Of a DNA stretch of 34,047 bases, positions 20,181 through 27,722 are shown piece after piece (positions within the stretch are counted from its first letter, which is position 1; every line of letters begins with the position of its first letter). This DNA is from an uncultured Flavobacteriales bacterium. GTDB taxonomy: Bacteria; Bacteroidota; Bacteroidia; Flavobacteriales_D; Sanyastnellaceae. The notes beneath the pieces are model-generated. The model did no database searches and was not told the DNA's origin. It was given only the letters and a program-made list of their open reading frames with translations. The position numbers were made by a program, and so were the translations under genes. The stretch lies in NCBI GenBank assembly GCA_905479115.1, contig CAJQLF010000034.1:1-34047 (forward strand), written 5' to 3'.

Positions 20181-22577
20181 GTGGAATTTTTGAACGAACT
20201 CAACGAAGCCCAAAAAGTGGCTGCAACGCATCAAGATGGTCCGCTCATGGTCATCGCCGGTGCAGGCTCCGGAAAAACGCGTGTGCTCACTTATCGCATT
20301 GCCCACCTCATCGCAGGAGGCACGGATCCGTTTTCCATATTGGCACTTACCTTCACGAACAAGGCCGCACGGGAGATGAAGGAGCGGATTGGAAAGGTCA
20401 TCGGAGACGGTGAAGCTCGGAACATTTGGATGGGAACCTTCCACAGCATCTTTGCCCGCATCCTGCGCATCGAGTGCGAGCGAATCAATTACCCGCGCAA
20501 CTTCACCATCTATGACACGCAAGACAGTCGAGCGCTGATCAAAGACATCGTGAAGGGACTAGGCCTCGATGACAAGGTGTACAAACCTGCCAGTATCCAG
20601 TCGCGAATCAGCAATGCAAAAAACAATTTAATCGATGCCGCTGGGTATGCCGATCACGCTGAGATCATGTCCGAGGACCACCAGGCGGGACGGCCGCGCA
20701 TCTCAGAAGTTTACCGCGCGTATGAAAGCCGCTGCTTCCGCGCTCAGGCCATGGATTTCGACGACCTGCTTTTTAAAATGAACGTCCTGCTGCGGGACTT
20801 TCCTGATTTACTCCTTAAATACCAGCACAAATTTCAATACATCTTGGTCGACGAGTACCAAGACACCAACTTTGCTCAGTACCTCATCATCAAACAACTG
20901 GCTGCGCTCAGAGAAAACCTCTGCGTTGTGGGAGATGATGCTCAGTCGATTTATGGGTTTCGTGGTGCGAACATCCAGAATATTCTGAACTTCAAAAAAG
21001 ACTATCCTGATTTCGCCCTGTACAAATTGGAGCAAAATTACCGGAGCACGAAGTACATCGTGGACGCAGCAAACAGCGTCATCGCCAATAACAAGGATCA
21101 AATTGAAAAAGTAGTTTGGACAGCGAATGGCGACGGGGAGCGGATTACCGTTCACCGCTGCTACAGTGACCATGAAGAAGGGCGCTGGACTTCGACGCAA
21201 ATGTTTGACTTGCATAACCAGCAGCAGCAGCATTGGTCCAACATGGCCATCTTGTACCGGACCAATGCACAATCCCGGTCGTTTGAGGAAAGCCTTCGCA
21301 AACTCAACATTCCCTACCGAATCTTTGGGGGCTTATCGTTCTACCAACGAAAAGAAATCAAGGACCTCATCGCGTATTTCCGATTGACAGCCAACCCAAG
21401 CGATGATGAAGCACTAAAGCGAATCATCAATTTTCCCGCACGTGGTATCGGGAAAACGACGATGGACCGCCTGTTGGTGGAATCCGCTGAACGCGATGTG
21501 AGTATTTGGGATCTACTGACCGATGACCTTTCGCCACCAACGAGTATCAAAGGTGCGACGCTCAAAAAGACGCTAGACTTTGTGCAAATGATCCGCGGAT
21601 TCCGCGCCGAAATGGACAAAAAAGACGCCCATGACCTGGGCATGCACATTGCGAAGCACACCGGACTGGTGCACACCCTTTACCAGGATAAAACGCCGGA
21701 GGGTGTCGCTCGCTACGACAACTTGCAAGAATTGCTCAACGGAATGAAGTCGTTTGTGGAGCAAGCGAGGGAAAATGCCCCCGATGAAACTGCTTTCCTT
21801 GGTGATTTCTTGATGGATGTCGCGCTCCTAACGGATGCGGATCAGGACGATGGAGACGACAACAAAGTAAGTCTGATGACCATCCATGCGGCTAAAGGAC
21901 TGGAATTTGAACACGTATTCGTCGTTGGGCTGGAAGAAGAGTTGTTCCCATCGACGATGGCCCTGCAGTCACGCAGCGACCTCGAGGAAGAGCGCAGGTT
22001 GTTTTATGTGGCTTTGACTCGCGCCAAGCAATCCTGTTCACTCAGCTATGCATTGACCCGATATAAATGGGGCCAATTGATTCAAGCCGAGCCAAGCCGA
22101 TTCATTGAAGAAATCAATCCGGATTGCGTCATCATGCCTTCCACCCAGGATGCAAAACCCAATCCATTTGCGGGAGGAGCAGACTTCTCCGCCCAAAGGA
22201 CATCGTGGCAGCAGATGGGCCAATCCAACGCATCGGACGCGTTTAATCGGATGGCAACAAAGAAAACGGCCAGTCAGCAGCAACCAGCCAATCCGTTCAA
22301 AAAGAAGGCCGCAACTCCGCCACCCCCTGTTTCAACCTCGGGAAAAAGAATGAAGCCTGTGGCGCTGGCTCCTCCCAACCCATCTTCGGATCCATCCCCT
22401 GTGGCATCCGGCGGAATCACAGAAGGAGCCAAAGTTTGGCATGAGAAATTTGGCAAAGGCAAGGTCTTGCGAATCGAAGGTGCCTCACCCAATGAAAAAG
22501 CAACGGTCTTTTTCCCCAGTGCCGGACAGAAACAACTTCTCCTCAAATTCGCCAAACTTGAACGATTGGAAGGATGA
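20181..22577 (+). CDS. UvrD/PcrA-type superfamily 1A DNA helicase
   Basis: This is a 3'-5' DNA helicase for repair and clearing of proteins or RNA polymerase from DNA. The 798-residue protein shows the full motif set: Walker A AGAGSGKT (26-33), DEYQD (224-228), VVGDDAQSIYGFRGA (249-263), the LEQNYRST arginine motif, TIHAAKGLEFEHVFVVGLEE and the EEERRLFYVALTRAK motif VI. The last 55 residues (GAKVWHEKFGKGKVLRIEG...) form the Tudor-like C-terminal domain that binds RNA polymerase in PcrA/UvrD. A Ser/Pro/Gln-rich linker precedes it. The start is GTG; there is no suitable ATG before the Walker motif. It overlaps the next gene by 4 bases. Whether it is the UvrD or PcrA orthologue cannot be settled here. 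Confidence 0.95.
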   Translation: MEFLNELNEAQKVAATHQDGPLMVIAGAGSGKTRVLTYRIAHLIAGGTDPFSILALTFTNKAAREMKERIGKVIGDGEARNIWMGTFHSIFARILRIECERINYPRNFTIYDTQDSRALIKDIVKGLGLDDKVYKPASIQSRISNAKNNLIDAAGYADHAEIMSEDHQAGRPRISEVYRAYESRCFRAQAMDFDDLLFKMNVLLRDFPDLLLKYQHKFQYILVDEYQDTNFAQYLIIKQLAALRENLCVVGDDAQSIYGFRGANIQNILNFKKDYPDFALYKLEQNYRSTKYIVDAANSVIANNKDQIEKVVWTANGDGERITVHRCYSDHEEGRWTSTQMFDLHNQQQQHWSNMAILYRTNAQSRSFEESLRKLNIPYRIFGGLSFYQRKEIKDLIAYFRLTANPSDDEALKRIINFPARGIGKTTMDRLLVESAERDVSIWDLLTDDLSPPTSIKGATLKKTLDFVQMIRGFRAEMDKKDAHDLGMHIAKHTGLVHTLYQDKTPEGVARYDNLQELLNGMKSFVEQARENAPDETAFLGDFLMDVALLTDADQDDGDDNKVSLMTIHAAKGLEFEHVFVVGLEEELFPSTMALQSRSDLEEERRLFYVALTRAKQSCSLSYALTRYKWGQLIQAEPSRFIEEINPDCVIMPSTQDAKPNPFAGGADFSAQRTSWQQMGQSNASDAFNRMATKKTASQQQPANPFKKKAATPPPPVSTSGKRMKPVALAPPNPSSDPSPVASGGITEGAKVWHEKFGKGKVLRIEGASPNEKATVFFPSAGQKQLLLKFAKLERLEG

Positions 22578-23257
22578 GGACGTTGTTCAGAAATATGACC
22601 CGTGAACGAATGGCGGTATGTACGGTAGCCGCTGCACTCGCTATTGGCAGCTCAGGCTGCAAACGAGAGCCCGATTCAACGTTGACCCTGAATGCAGAAG
22701 TGCTTCACGCATACGATGATACGATGCTCAATGAAATGGACTTGGAGCTCGAACAACGCTTACTTCAAAATGGCGTTTTAAATGGAAACTATCAATCGGT
22801 AGGCTCTGCAACAACCAATGAAATGGGCGTGGCAGCGTTTCTGTTTGATCGATCGAATGCGCTGGATTATCGGATCAACCTCGTTGAGGAAGACTGGTTT
22901 GAGCATTCAGAGTTGATTAACCCCGACGACTTCATAGGGACCAATGAAGTAAACCTTTCGATCGCTGCTACACCGCGTGGGACGGTGCACATCCAATTAA
23001 TCAATGCGGCGCCCGTAGACGACAGTGACCAAATCCAGTTCCGGCTCCTCACCAGCGAAAGCGAGTATCCGACCTGCTCAAATGCGTGGGAAAGTCATAC
23101 GGGGATGGAAGTCAATGCGGAGCGCACCTGTGACATAGAGGCCGACCGATACCTGCCTTACCGACACATCGTCTTCAAAAACGGCGGCGAGTTGGAAACG
23201 ACGGATTCCATTTGGGTGCCTCGCGGCATCCTCACTGAACTTGTGATTCCATGGTAA
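22574..23257 (+). CDS. Predicted lipoprotein of unknown function
   Basis: The 227-residue product is not recognised. An N-terminal hydrophobic stretch (about 13-25) ends in GSSGC with Cys29 as the likely lipidated residue; the lipobox is imperfect because Ser replaces Leu at -3. Cys is followed by KREPD, a charged start of the mature protein that may resemble Bacteroidota surface-export signals (tentative). The body looks beta-rich. VGSATTNEMGVAAFLFD followed by YRINLVEEDWF resembles a transthyretin/carboxypeptidase-regulatory-like strand pattern, and PRGTVHIQLIN starts a second half. C168 and C186 could form a disulfide. The ATG overlaps the helicase stop as ATGA and the stop overlaps the next gene by 7 bases, so all three are probably co-translated. 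Met8 or Met13 are alternative starts. Confidence 0.75.
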   Translation: MRTLFRNMTRERMAVCTVAAALAIGSSGCKREPDSTLTLNAEVLHAYDDTMLNEMDLELEQRLLQNGVLNGNYQSVGSATTNEMGVAAFLFDRSNALDYRINLVEEDWFEHSELINPDDFIGTNEVNLSIAATPRGTVHIQLINAAPVDDSDQIQFRLLTSESEYPTCSNAWESHTGMEVNAERTCDIEADRYLPYRHIVFKNGGELETTDSIWVPRGILTELVIPW

Positions 23258-23913
23258 CCAAGGGAAGCTTACGTTCGCACACGTTCACCACATCCAAAAC
23301 AGCGCGTTATTTTACGTTAGGTCCGGATATCCAATCGGCAAAAGGCGTGCTCATTGCGCTGCATGGGTACGGTCAACTTCCTGAGTTTTTCCTGAGAAAA
23401 TTCAGTGCTGTCGCAGAAGCCGGATGGGCGGTCATCGCTCCAGAGGGGCTGCACCGATTTTATTTGGAGGGAGCACATGGCCGGGTGGGGGCTTCATGGA
23501 TGACCAAAGAGGACCGAGAATCAGATATCGCCGATTATGTCGCCTATCTAGATCAACTGATGACCGAACTCCAACCCCACCATTCACATCCTGTCCTGCT
23601 CGGTTTTTCGCAAGGCGTGGCGACCGCATCGCGCTGGGCGGCATTGGGACAGACCTCTTTCGCACGATTGATCCTCTGGGCCGGTGTCTTCCCGCCCGAC
23701 TATCCTTGGGAAACCGGTTGGGAGCGGCTGAACGGACTGCCCATCGACATCGCTCTTGGAACAGAAGACCCTTTCTTTGGATCTGAATTGATGAACAATA
23801 CAGCGACGATCTTACAAGGCAAATCCATTGATCACCGAACGCATTCCTTTGAAGGTGGACATGCCATCGAACCCCAATTGCTTTTTCGACTCTTGGAAGA
23901 ATCGGCGCCTTGA
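23251..23913 (+). CDS. Alpha/beta hydrolase, carboxylesterase/phospholipase family
   Basis: A single-domain serine hydrolase of 220 residues, similar in layout to the acyl-protein thioesterase/carboxylesterase group. HGYGQ (39-42 region) is the oxyanion strand, GFSQG holds the nucleophile S120, D173 lies in LGTEDPFF, and H204 in GGHAI completes the triad. No signal peptide is seen, so the enzyme is probably cytoplasmic. The substrate cannot be told from sequence. The ATG lies inside the end of the lipoprotein gene. Confidence 0.88.
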   Translation: MVTKGSLRSHTFTTSKTARYFTLGPDIQSAKGVLIALHGYGQLPEFFLRKFSAVAEAGWAVIAPEGLHRFYLEGAHGRVGASWMTKEDRESDIADYVAYLDQLMTELQPHHSHPVLLGFSQGVATASRWAALGQTSFARLILWAGVFPPDYPWETGWERLNGLPIDIALGTEDPFFGSELMNNTATILQGKSIDHRTHSFEGGHAIEPQLLFRLLEESAP

Positions 23914-23922
23914 AGCATACCT

Positions 23923-23930
23923 TAATTTTG
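23923..23930 (+). promoter_or_regulatory. -7 box (TAATTTTG) for the secreted deiminase
   Basis: TAATTTTG matches TAnnTTTG exactly and ends 17 bases before the ATG at 23948, which would give a leader of about 10-14 nt. It starts 10 bases after the hydrolase stop. I see no TTG at the usual spacing upstream. Confidence 0.45.
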
Positions 23931-23947
23931 TCGGAAACCACTGCACC

Positions 23948-25753
23948 ATGAAATTGACCATCCAACAGCTACTTTTGAGCATATTCGCTCTTTTTTTCAG
24001 CGTTTTATCTCCTGCACAGCATATCACGTGGCCACATGAATTGGGACGCGCCGAGCGACAATACGTCGAGCGCAACGGTTTTGAGCCCCTTCAATCCCGC
24101 GGAATTGAAACCCCTCCGCCTTTTGACTCGCTTCGGACAGCCGCGGAATGGGAAGAAGTCGAGGCGCTCACCATTTCATGGACTTCATTTCCCTGCATTC
24201 AAAAGCAAATTGTCGCCGCAGCCAAGGAAGAATGCACGGTCATCATATTCGCTGACAATCCTGTCGAAGCAGAGGACTACCTCACCAGTGCCATCTGCGG
24301 CGGCGCCTTGGACTTAGAAAACATTCAAATCATCGATGCGGAATACAATACGATTTGGATCCGCGATTATGGTGCCAATACCGTCTATGGAAGTTGGAAT
24401 GACGACCGAATCCTCGTCGATTGGTTGTACAACCGGCCCCGACCTGAAGATGATGCAATCCCAGACGTCTTGGGAGAAGCAATGGGCATTGACCTCTACA
24501 GCACAACAGCTGAACCTACGAACCTAATGAACACGGGAGGGAACTGGATGTCGGATGGGTTCGGAACGGCATTCGCCTCGGAATTGGTTCAGGAAGAAAA
24601 CGACGGCGGAAGCACGTGGTGGACTGATTTTCCAGACCACACCGAAGATGAAATCAACCAGATCATCAGTGATTTCCACGGAGTCGACACCTACATCAAA
24701 ATGCCCAATTTGCCATTTGACGGCATTCACCACATCGACATGCACATGAAGCTCCTCGATGAGAGCACGCTTCTGGTAGCTGAGTATCCTGAAGGCGTTG
24801 CCGACGGACCTCAAATCAACGCGAACATGGAATATGTCTTGTCCAATTACACCACGCGGTGGGGCACTCCATTCGACGTTATTCGCATTCCAAGCCCACC
24901 AGAGCAAGGTGCTGGGGGTGGTTACCCCGATCAGAACGGATGGTACTTGACCTACACCAACTCGGTCTTTGTCAACAACACCGTCCTGCTCCCCACGTAT
25001 TACACCGAATACGATACCACGGCCATTCACATCTACGAAGAAGCGCTCCCCGGCTATGAAATCGTGGGCATCGATTGCGACAACAATGGCTCGGCGATCA
25101 TTTCTTTGAGCGGGGCGATTCACTGCATCACGCATACCGTGGGCGTGGAAGATCCGTTGATCATTAGCCACCTTCCTCTCCCTGATACGGAAGATGATCA
25201 GAATGACTACCCCGTAGAAGCCTACATCAGTCACCGCAGCGACATTGCATCAGCCACGCTTCACTGGAGTACAGAATTGAGCGGCAACTGGAACTCCGTT
25301 ACCATGACCACTTTGGATGAGGAAGGCAACTGGACCGCCAACATACCTGCCCATCCGCAAGGCACCACCTTGTATTATTATGTGCAGGCCGAAGCCAATT
25401 CCGGAAAAATGGGGACACGCCCTATGCCGGCCCCAGAAGGATGGTGGAACTTTGATGTGTTTGACCCAACCGTTGGAATCGGAGAATTTGAAGTTTCCCC
25501 GCTGCTCCAGGCATTTCCCAACCCCGCCCAAGCCATCACCTGCATTCCAGTCGATCTGCAGCGCGGCACGCACGTCGAACTTGTTCTCCTCAATGCGCTA
25601 GGCGAGACAGTTGAGCTCCTTCATAGCGGTTGGTTATCGGCTGGAACCCACAAATTGTTCATGAACGCAGAGCGCCATGCAGCCGGTGCCTATTTGCTTT
25701 CCCTGCGCACTTCATCGGGCCGTTTATGGAGCCAGCGCATCATGATTCAATAA
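23948..25753 (+). CDS. Secreted peptidylarginine/agmatine deiminase-like protein with T9SS tail
   Basis: The 601-residue protein belongs to the PPAD/agmatine deiminase family (guanidino-group hydrolysis). Start ATG 23948 gives a signal peptide, MKLTIQQLLLSIFALFFSV, with cleavage expected after SPAQ (about 24). A frame open to 23828 is rejected because it would bury the signal. The catalytic domain is about 55-400: D140 in WIRDYG, H262 and D264 in HHIDMHMK, N337 in TYTNSVFVNN and nucleophile C393 in GAIHCITH. YNRPRPEDD carries R163 and R165, which by position match the two arginines that bind the peptide carboxylate in Porphyromonas gingivalis PPAD. An Ig-like segment follows (about 420-505), then a type A T9SS C-terminal domain from FPNP (523-526) to the end. 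Secretion or surface attachment by type IX secretion is inferred. The true substrate (peptidylarginine, free arginine or agmatine) is unproven. Confidence 0.9.
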   Translation: MKLTIQQLLLSIFALFFSVLSPAQHITWPHELGRAERQYVERNGFEPLQSRGIETPPPFDSLRTAAEWEEVEALTISWTSFPCIQKQIVAAAKEECTVIIFADNPVEAEDYLTSAICGGALDLENIQIIDAEYNTIWIRDYGANTVYGSWNDDRILVDWLYNRPRPEDDAIPDVLGEAMGIDLYSTTAEPTNLMNTGGNWMSDGFGTAFASELVQEENDGGSTWWTDFPDHTEDEINQIISDFHGVDTYIKMPNLPFDGIHHIDMHMKLLDESTLLVAEYPEGVADGPQINANMEYVLSNYTTRWGTPFDVIRIPSPPEQGAGGGYPDQNGWYLTYTNSVFVNNTVLLPTYYTEYDTTAIHIYEEALPGYEIVGIDCDNNGSAIISLSGAIHCITHTVGVEDPLIISHLPLPDTEDDQNDYPVEAYISHRSDIASATLHWSTELSGNWNSVTMTTLDEEGNWTANIPAHPQGTTLYYYVQAEANSGKMGTRPMPAPEGWWNFDVFDPTVGIGEFEVSPLLQAFPNPAQAITCIPVDLQRGTHVELVLLNALGETVELLHSGWLSAGTHKLFMNAERHAAGAYLLSLRTSSGRLWSQRIMIQ

Positions 25754-25770
25754 GCTCGTTTGACGTTTAC

Positions 25771-25807
25771 CATCAAAAAAGCCCGCGAATTGCGGGCTTT
25801 TTTGATG
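25771..25807. terminator. Bidirectional intrinsic terminator
   Basis: A perfect inverted repeat of 16 bp (CATCAAAAAAGCCCGC and its complement) with a 5-base loop GAATT. The GC core GCCCGC/GCGGGC is flanked by A6 and T6, so it can stop transcription from the deiminase gene (plus) and from the BI-1 gene (minus), which converge here. Confidence 0.95.
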
Positions 25808-25840
25808 TTCGTCGACACCTCAATCATAGCTTCATTGTGA

Positions 25841-26566
25841 TCAGTTGCGTCGACCCAGCAAACGAAGGAGAAACAAGAAGAGGTTCACGAAATCCAAATA
25901 AAGACTCGTCGCGCCCAGTATGGCCAACTTAGAAGCAGTCTCTGAACCGTATTCAACGCCAGCTGCAATGCGCTTTAGTTTTTGGGTGTCGTATGCAATC
26001 AGTCCCGTAAAAATGAGCACACCTCCAATGCTAATGATGTAATCCAAGGAGGCCGAACCGATGAACCAATTCACAAAGCTCGCGATGATGATGCCAATCA
26101 GCGCCATCATCAACAAACTCCCAAAGCGAGTGAGGTCAGTTTGTGTCGTATAGCCCACAACCGCCATCACCGCAAATGTTGCAGCGGTAATCACAAAGAC
26201 CTGTGCGATGCTCGACATCGTGTACACCAAAAAAATGCTACTCAGTGACATCCCCATTACCCCACTGAATGTCAAAAAGAGCAACGTCAATGCTGTCGAA
26301 GACCATCGCTGAAATCCCAAATTCATCGCCAGAATAAAACCAAGAGGTGCGAGCATGACACCCCAGCCCAGCCCACTCATGCCTCCTGTTTCTGAGTTGA
26401 AGAGTTGACCAATAAAGCCGGACTCGACCGTGTAATAGGCCGCTGTAGCGGTCATCACCAATCCAGCCACCATCCAGCTGAACACATTCGCAATAAACCG
26501 AGAGATAACGGACTCGTCCTGGATCAGGGCATCGTCCACGATTCGGGGAGCATCAAATTCATTCAT
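25841..26566 (-). CDS. Bax inhibitor-1 (BI-1)/YccA family membrane protein
   Basis: The 241-residue protein has seven hydrophobic segments after a soluble, acidic N-terminus (MNEFDAPRIVDDALIQDE). The family signature is clear in LIFTGLIAYDTQKLKRIA (the conserved Asp of the di-aspartyl sensor region) and in the C-terminal SLYLDFVNLFLFLLRLLG. Family members conduct or regulate calcium/protons or associate with FtsH; the role in this organism is unknown. The gene is monocistronic, convergent with the deiminase gene and divergent from no close neighbour. Confidence 0.93.
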   Translation of the reverse strand: MNEFDAPRIVDDALIQDESVISRFIANVFSWMVAGLVMTATAAYYTVESGFIGQLFNSETGGMSGLGWGVMLAPLGFILAMNLGFQRWSSTALTLLFLTFSGVMGMSLSSIFLVYTMSSIAQVFVITAATFAVMAVVGYTTQTDLTRFGSLLMMALIGIIIASFVNWFIGSASLDYIISIGGVLIFTGLIAYDTQKLKRIAAGVEYGSETASKLAILGATSLYLDFVNLFLFLLRLLGRRN

Positions 26567-26570
26567 GGTG

Positions 26571-26600
26571 CAAAGTTGCGAATATTCTCCCTAATCTCAA
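26571..26600 (-). promoter_or_regulatory. Promoter for the BI-1 family gene
   Basis: The minus strand has TTG (26600-26598), 19 bases, then CAACTTTG (26578-26571), one mismatch from TAnnTTTG. The -7 box ends 4 bases before the ATG at 26566, predicting a leaderless mRNA. Confidence 0.55.
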
Positions 26601-26640
26601 GGAGTGGGGATTGCCAAAAAATCCTTTGACCAATGAAACT

Positions 26641-27252
26641 TTAGCCTCGACCGTACATCGAACCAATGGCCAAGCGCATAAATTCTTCCCGGGTTTTGGA
26701 ATCTTTCAAGAACAAGCCGGTGAACGCACTGGTCGTTGTGATGGTGTTTTGCTTTTCCACTCCCCGCATCTGCATGCATAAATGCCGAGCCTCCATCACC
26801 ACTGCCACACCTTTAGCACCCAAGGTTTCTTGGATGCAGTCTCGCACTTGTTCCGTCAGCCGCTCTTGTACCTGCAATCGGCGCGAGAAGGCATCGACCA
26901 CTCGGGGGATCTTGCTCAACCCGACAATTTTACCGTCGGGAATGTAGGCGACATGCGCTTTGCCAAAAAACGGCAGCATATGGTGCTCACATAAACTGTA
27001 CACCTCAATATCACGCACCAACACCATCTCATCGCTGGGCTCGGTGAAGAGCGCACTTCGGAGGATTTCCGAGGGGTTCACTCCGTTGCCTGAGGTTAAC
27101 ACCGCCATGGCTTTGGCTGCACGTTCTGGCGTCTTGAGTAAGCCCTCACGCTGAGGGTCTTCCCCAATGCGGCTCAAGATTGCAGCGAAGGATCCTGTCA
27201 GATCGTTGACGGCCTCTTCGTCCCAAATATCTTTTCTTTCGTAAATCGCCAT
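26641..27252 (-). CDS. folE: GTP cyclohydrolase I
   Basis: FolE converts GTP to 7,8-dihydroneopterin triphosphate, the first step to folate and tetrahydrobiopterin-type pterins. The ATG at 27252 gives 203 residues. Zinc ligands C88, H91 ([10 protein letters not shown]) and C159 ([11 protein letters not shown]) show the same 71-residue spacing as in the E. coli enzyme, and H90 aligns with its catalytic His. QVQERLT and the [10 protein letters not shown] segment are typical. A TTG one codon upstream is possible. The ATG overlaps the stop of the pterin synthase gene as TGATG, so the two are co-translated. Confidence 0.96.
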   Translation of the reverse strand: MAIYERKDIWDEEAVNDLTGSFAAILSRIGEDPQREGLLKTPERAAKAMAVLTSGNGVNPSEILRSALFTEPSDEMVLVRDIEVYSLCEHHMLPFFGKAHVAYIPDGKIVGLSKIPRVVDAFSRRLQVQERLTEQVRDCIQETLGAKGVAVVMEARHLCMQMRGVEKQNTITTTSAFTGLFLKDSKTREEFMRLAIGSMYGRG

Positions 27253-27674
27253 CAAGAAGCTCCGTAATAATCTGCGTAATTGTTTTCAGTCTCGAACACG
27301 CGTACGCGTTCAAGAGTACAACCATTCTGACTGATGATTGGTTCAAGTTGTTCCCAAATTCCAATCACCAAATTCTCTACGGACGTCTGTTTGCCCTTGA
27401 GCCATGGCACGTCCATGTTTAAATTCTTGTGATCCAATGGCTCCTCCACGTACGATCGGATGATGGCCTTGAGGTCCGTAAAGTTGATGAAATACCCGGT
27501 ATCCTCATCAATTGCTCCTCGCACAGTCACATACACTTCGTAATTGTGACCGTGCCAATTGGGGTTGGCACACTTGCCAAACACTTCAAAGTTTTTGTCG
27601 GCATCCCACTGCTCATTCCAGAGTTTGTGGGCGGCATTGAATCGGGCGCGACGGGTGATGGTAACTTCTTTCAT
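27252..27674 (-). CDS. 6-pyruvoyl-tetrahydropterin synthase family protein (PTPS-II-like)
   Basis: The 140-residue protein acts on dihydroneopterin triphosphate, the product of FolE. Zinc ligands are H16 (FNAAH), H41 and H43 (HGH). Catalytic C35 is in [11 protein letters not shown], giving a C-x5-HGH spacing. That is the spacing of the mammalian BH4 enzyme, whereas E. coli QueD has C-x3-[16 protein letters not shown] and VFETENN also follow the animal enzyme closely. The start at 27674 ([16 protein letters not shown]) is preferred; the longer frame to 27968 overlaps rfaD antisense and adds unrelated sequence. Database pipelines may call it QueD. Involvement in BH4-type pterin rather than queuosine synthesis is an inference. 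Confidence 0.93.
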   Translation of the reverse strand: MKEVTITRRARFNAAHKLWNEQWDADKNFEVFGKCANPNWHGHNYEVYVTVRGAIDEDTGYFINFTDLKAIIRSYVEEPLDHKNLNMDVPWLKGKQTSVENLVIGIWEQLEPIISQNGCTLERVRVFETENNYADYYGAS

Positions 27675-27686
27675 CGGAATCAATGA

Positions 27687-27694
27687 CAAAGATA
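27687..27694 (-). promoter_or_regulatory. -7 box (TATCTTTG) for the pterin synthase-folE pair
   Basis: The minus strand reads TATCTTTG, identical to the box before carA and an exact TAnnTTTG match. It ends 12 bases before the ATG at 27674, implying a leader of about 5-8 nt. No TTG was seen at 17-20 bases upstream. Confidence 0.5.
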
Positions 27695-27710
27695 CGCGAA
27701 GCCGCTTTCT

Positions 27711-27718
27711 TACCTTTA
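27711..27718 (+). promoter_or_regulatory. -7-like box (TACCTTTA) for rfaD
   Basis: TACCTTTA matches TAnnTTTG except for the last base and ends 4 bases before the rfaD ATG. With the 27687-27694 box on the other strand it makes a compact divergent promoter region of only 48 bp between start codons. Confidence 0.4.
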
Positions 27719-27722
27719 CACC

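Noticed and set aside
23828-23947. A 40-codon N-terminal extension of the deiminase
   Set aside because: It overlaps the end of the hydrolase gene and would place a hydrophobic signal peptide inside the protein; the ATG at 23948 starts exactly at the signal.
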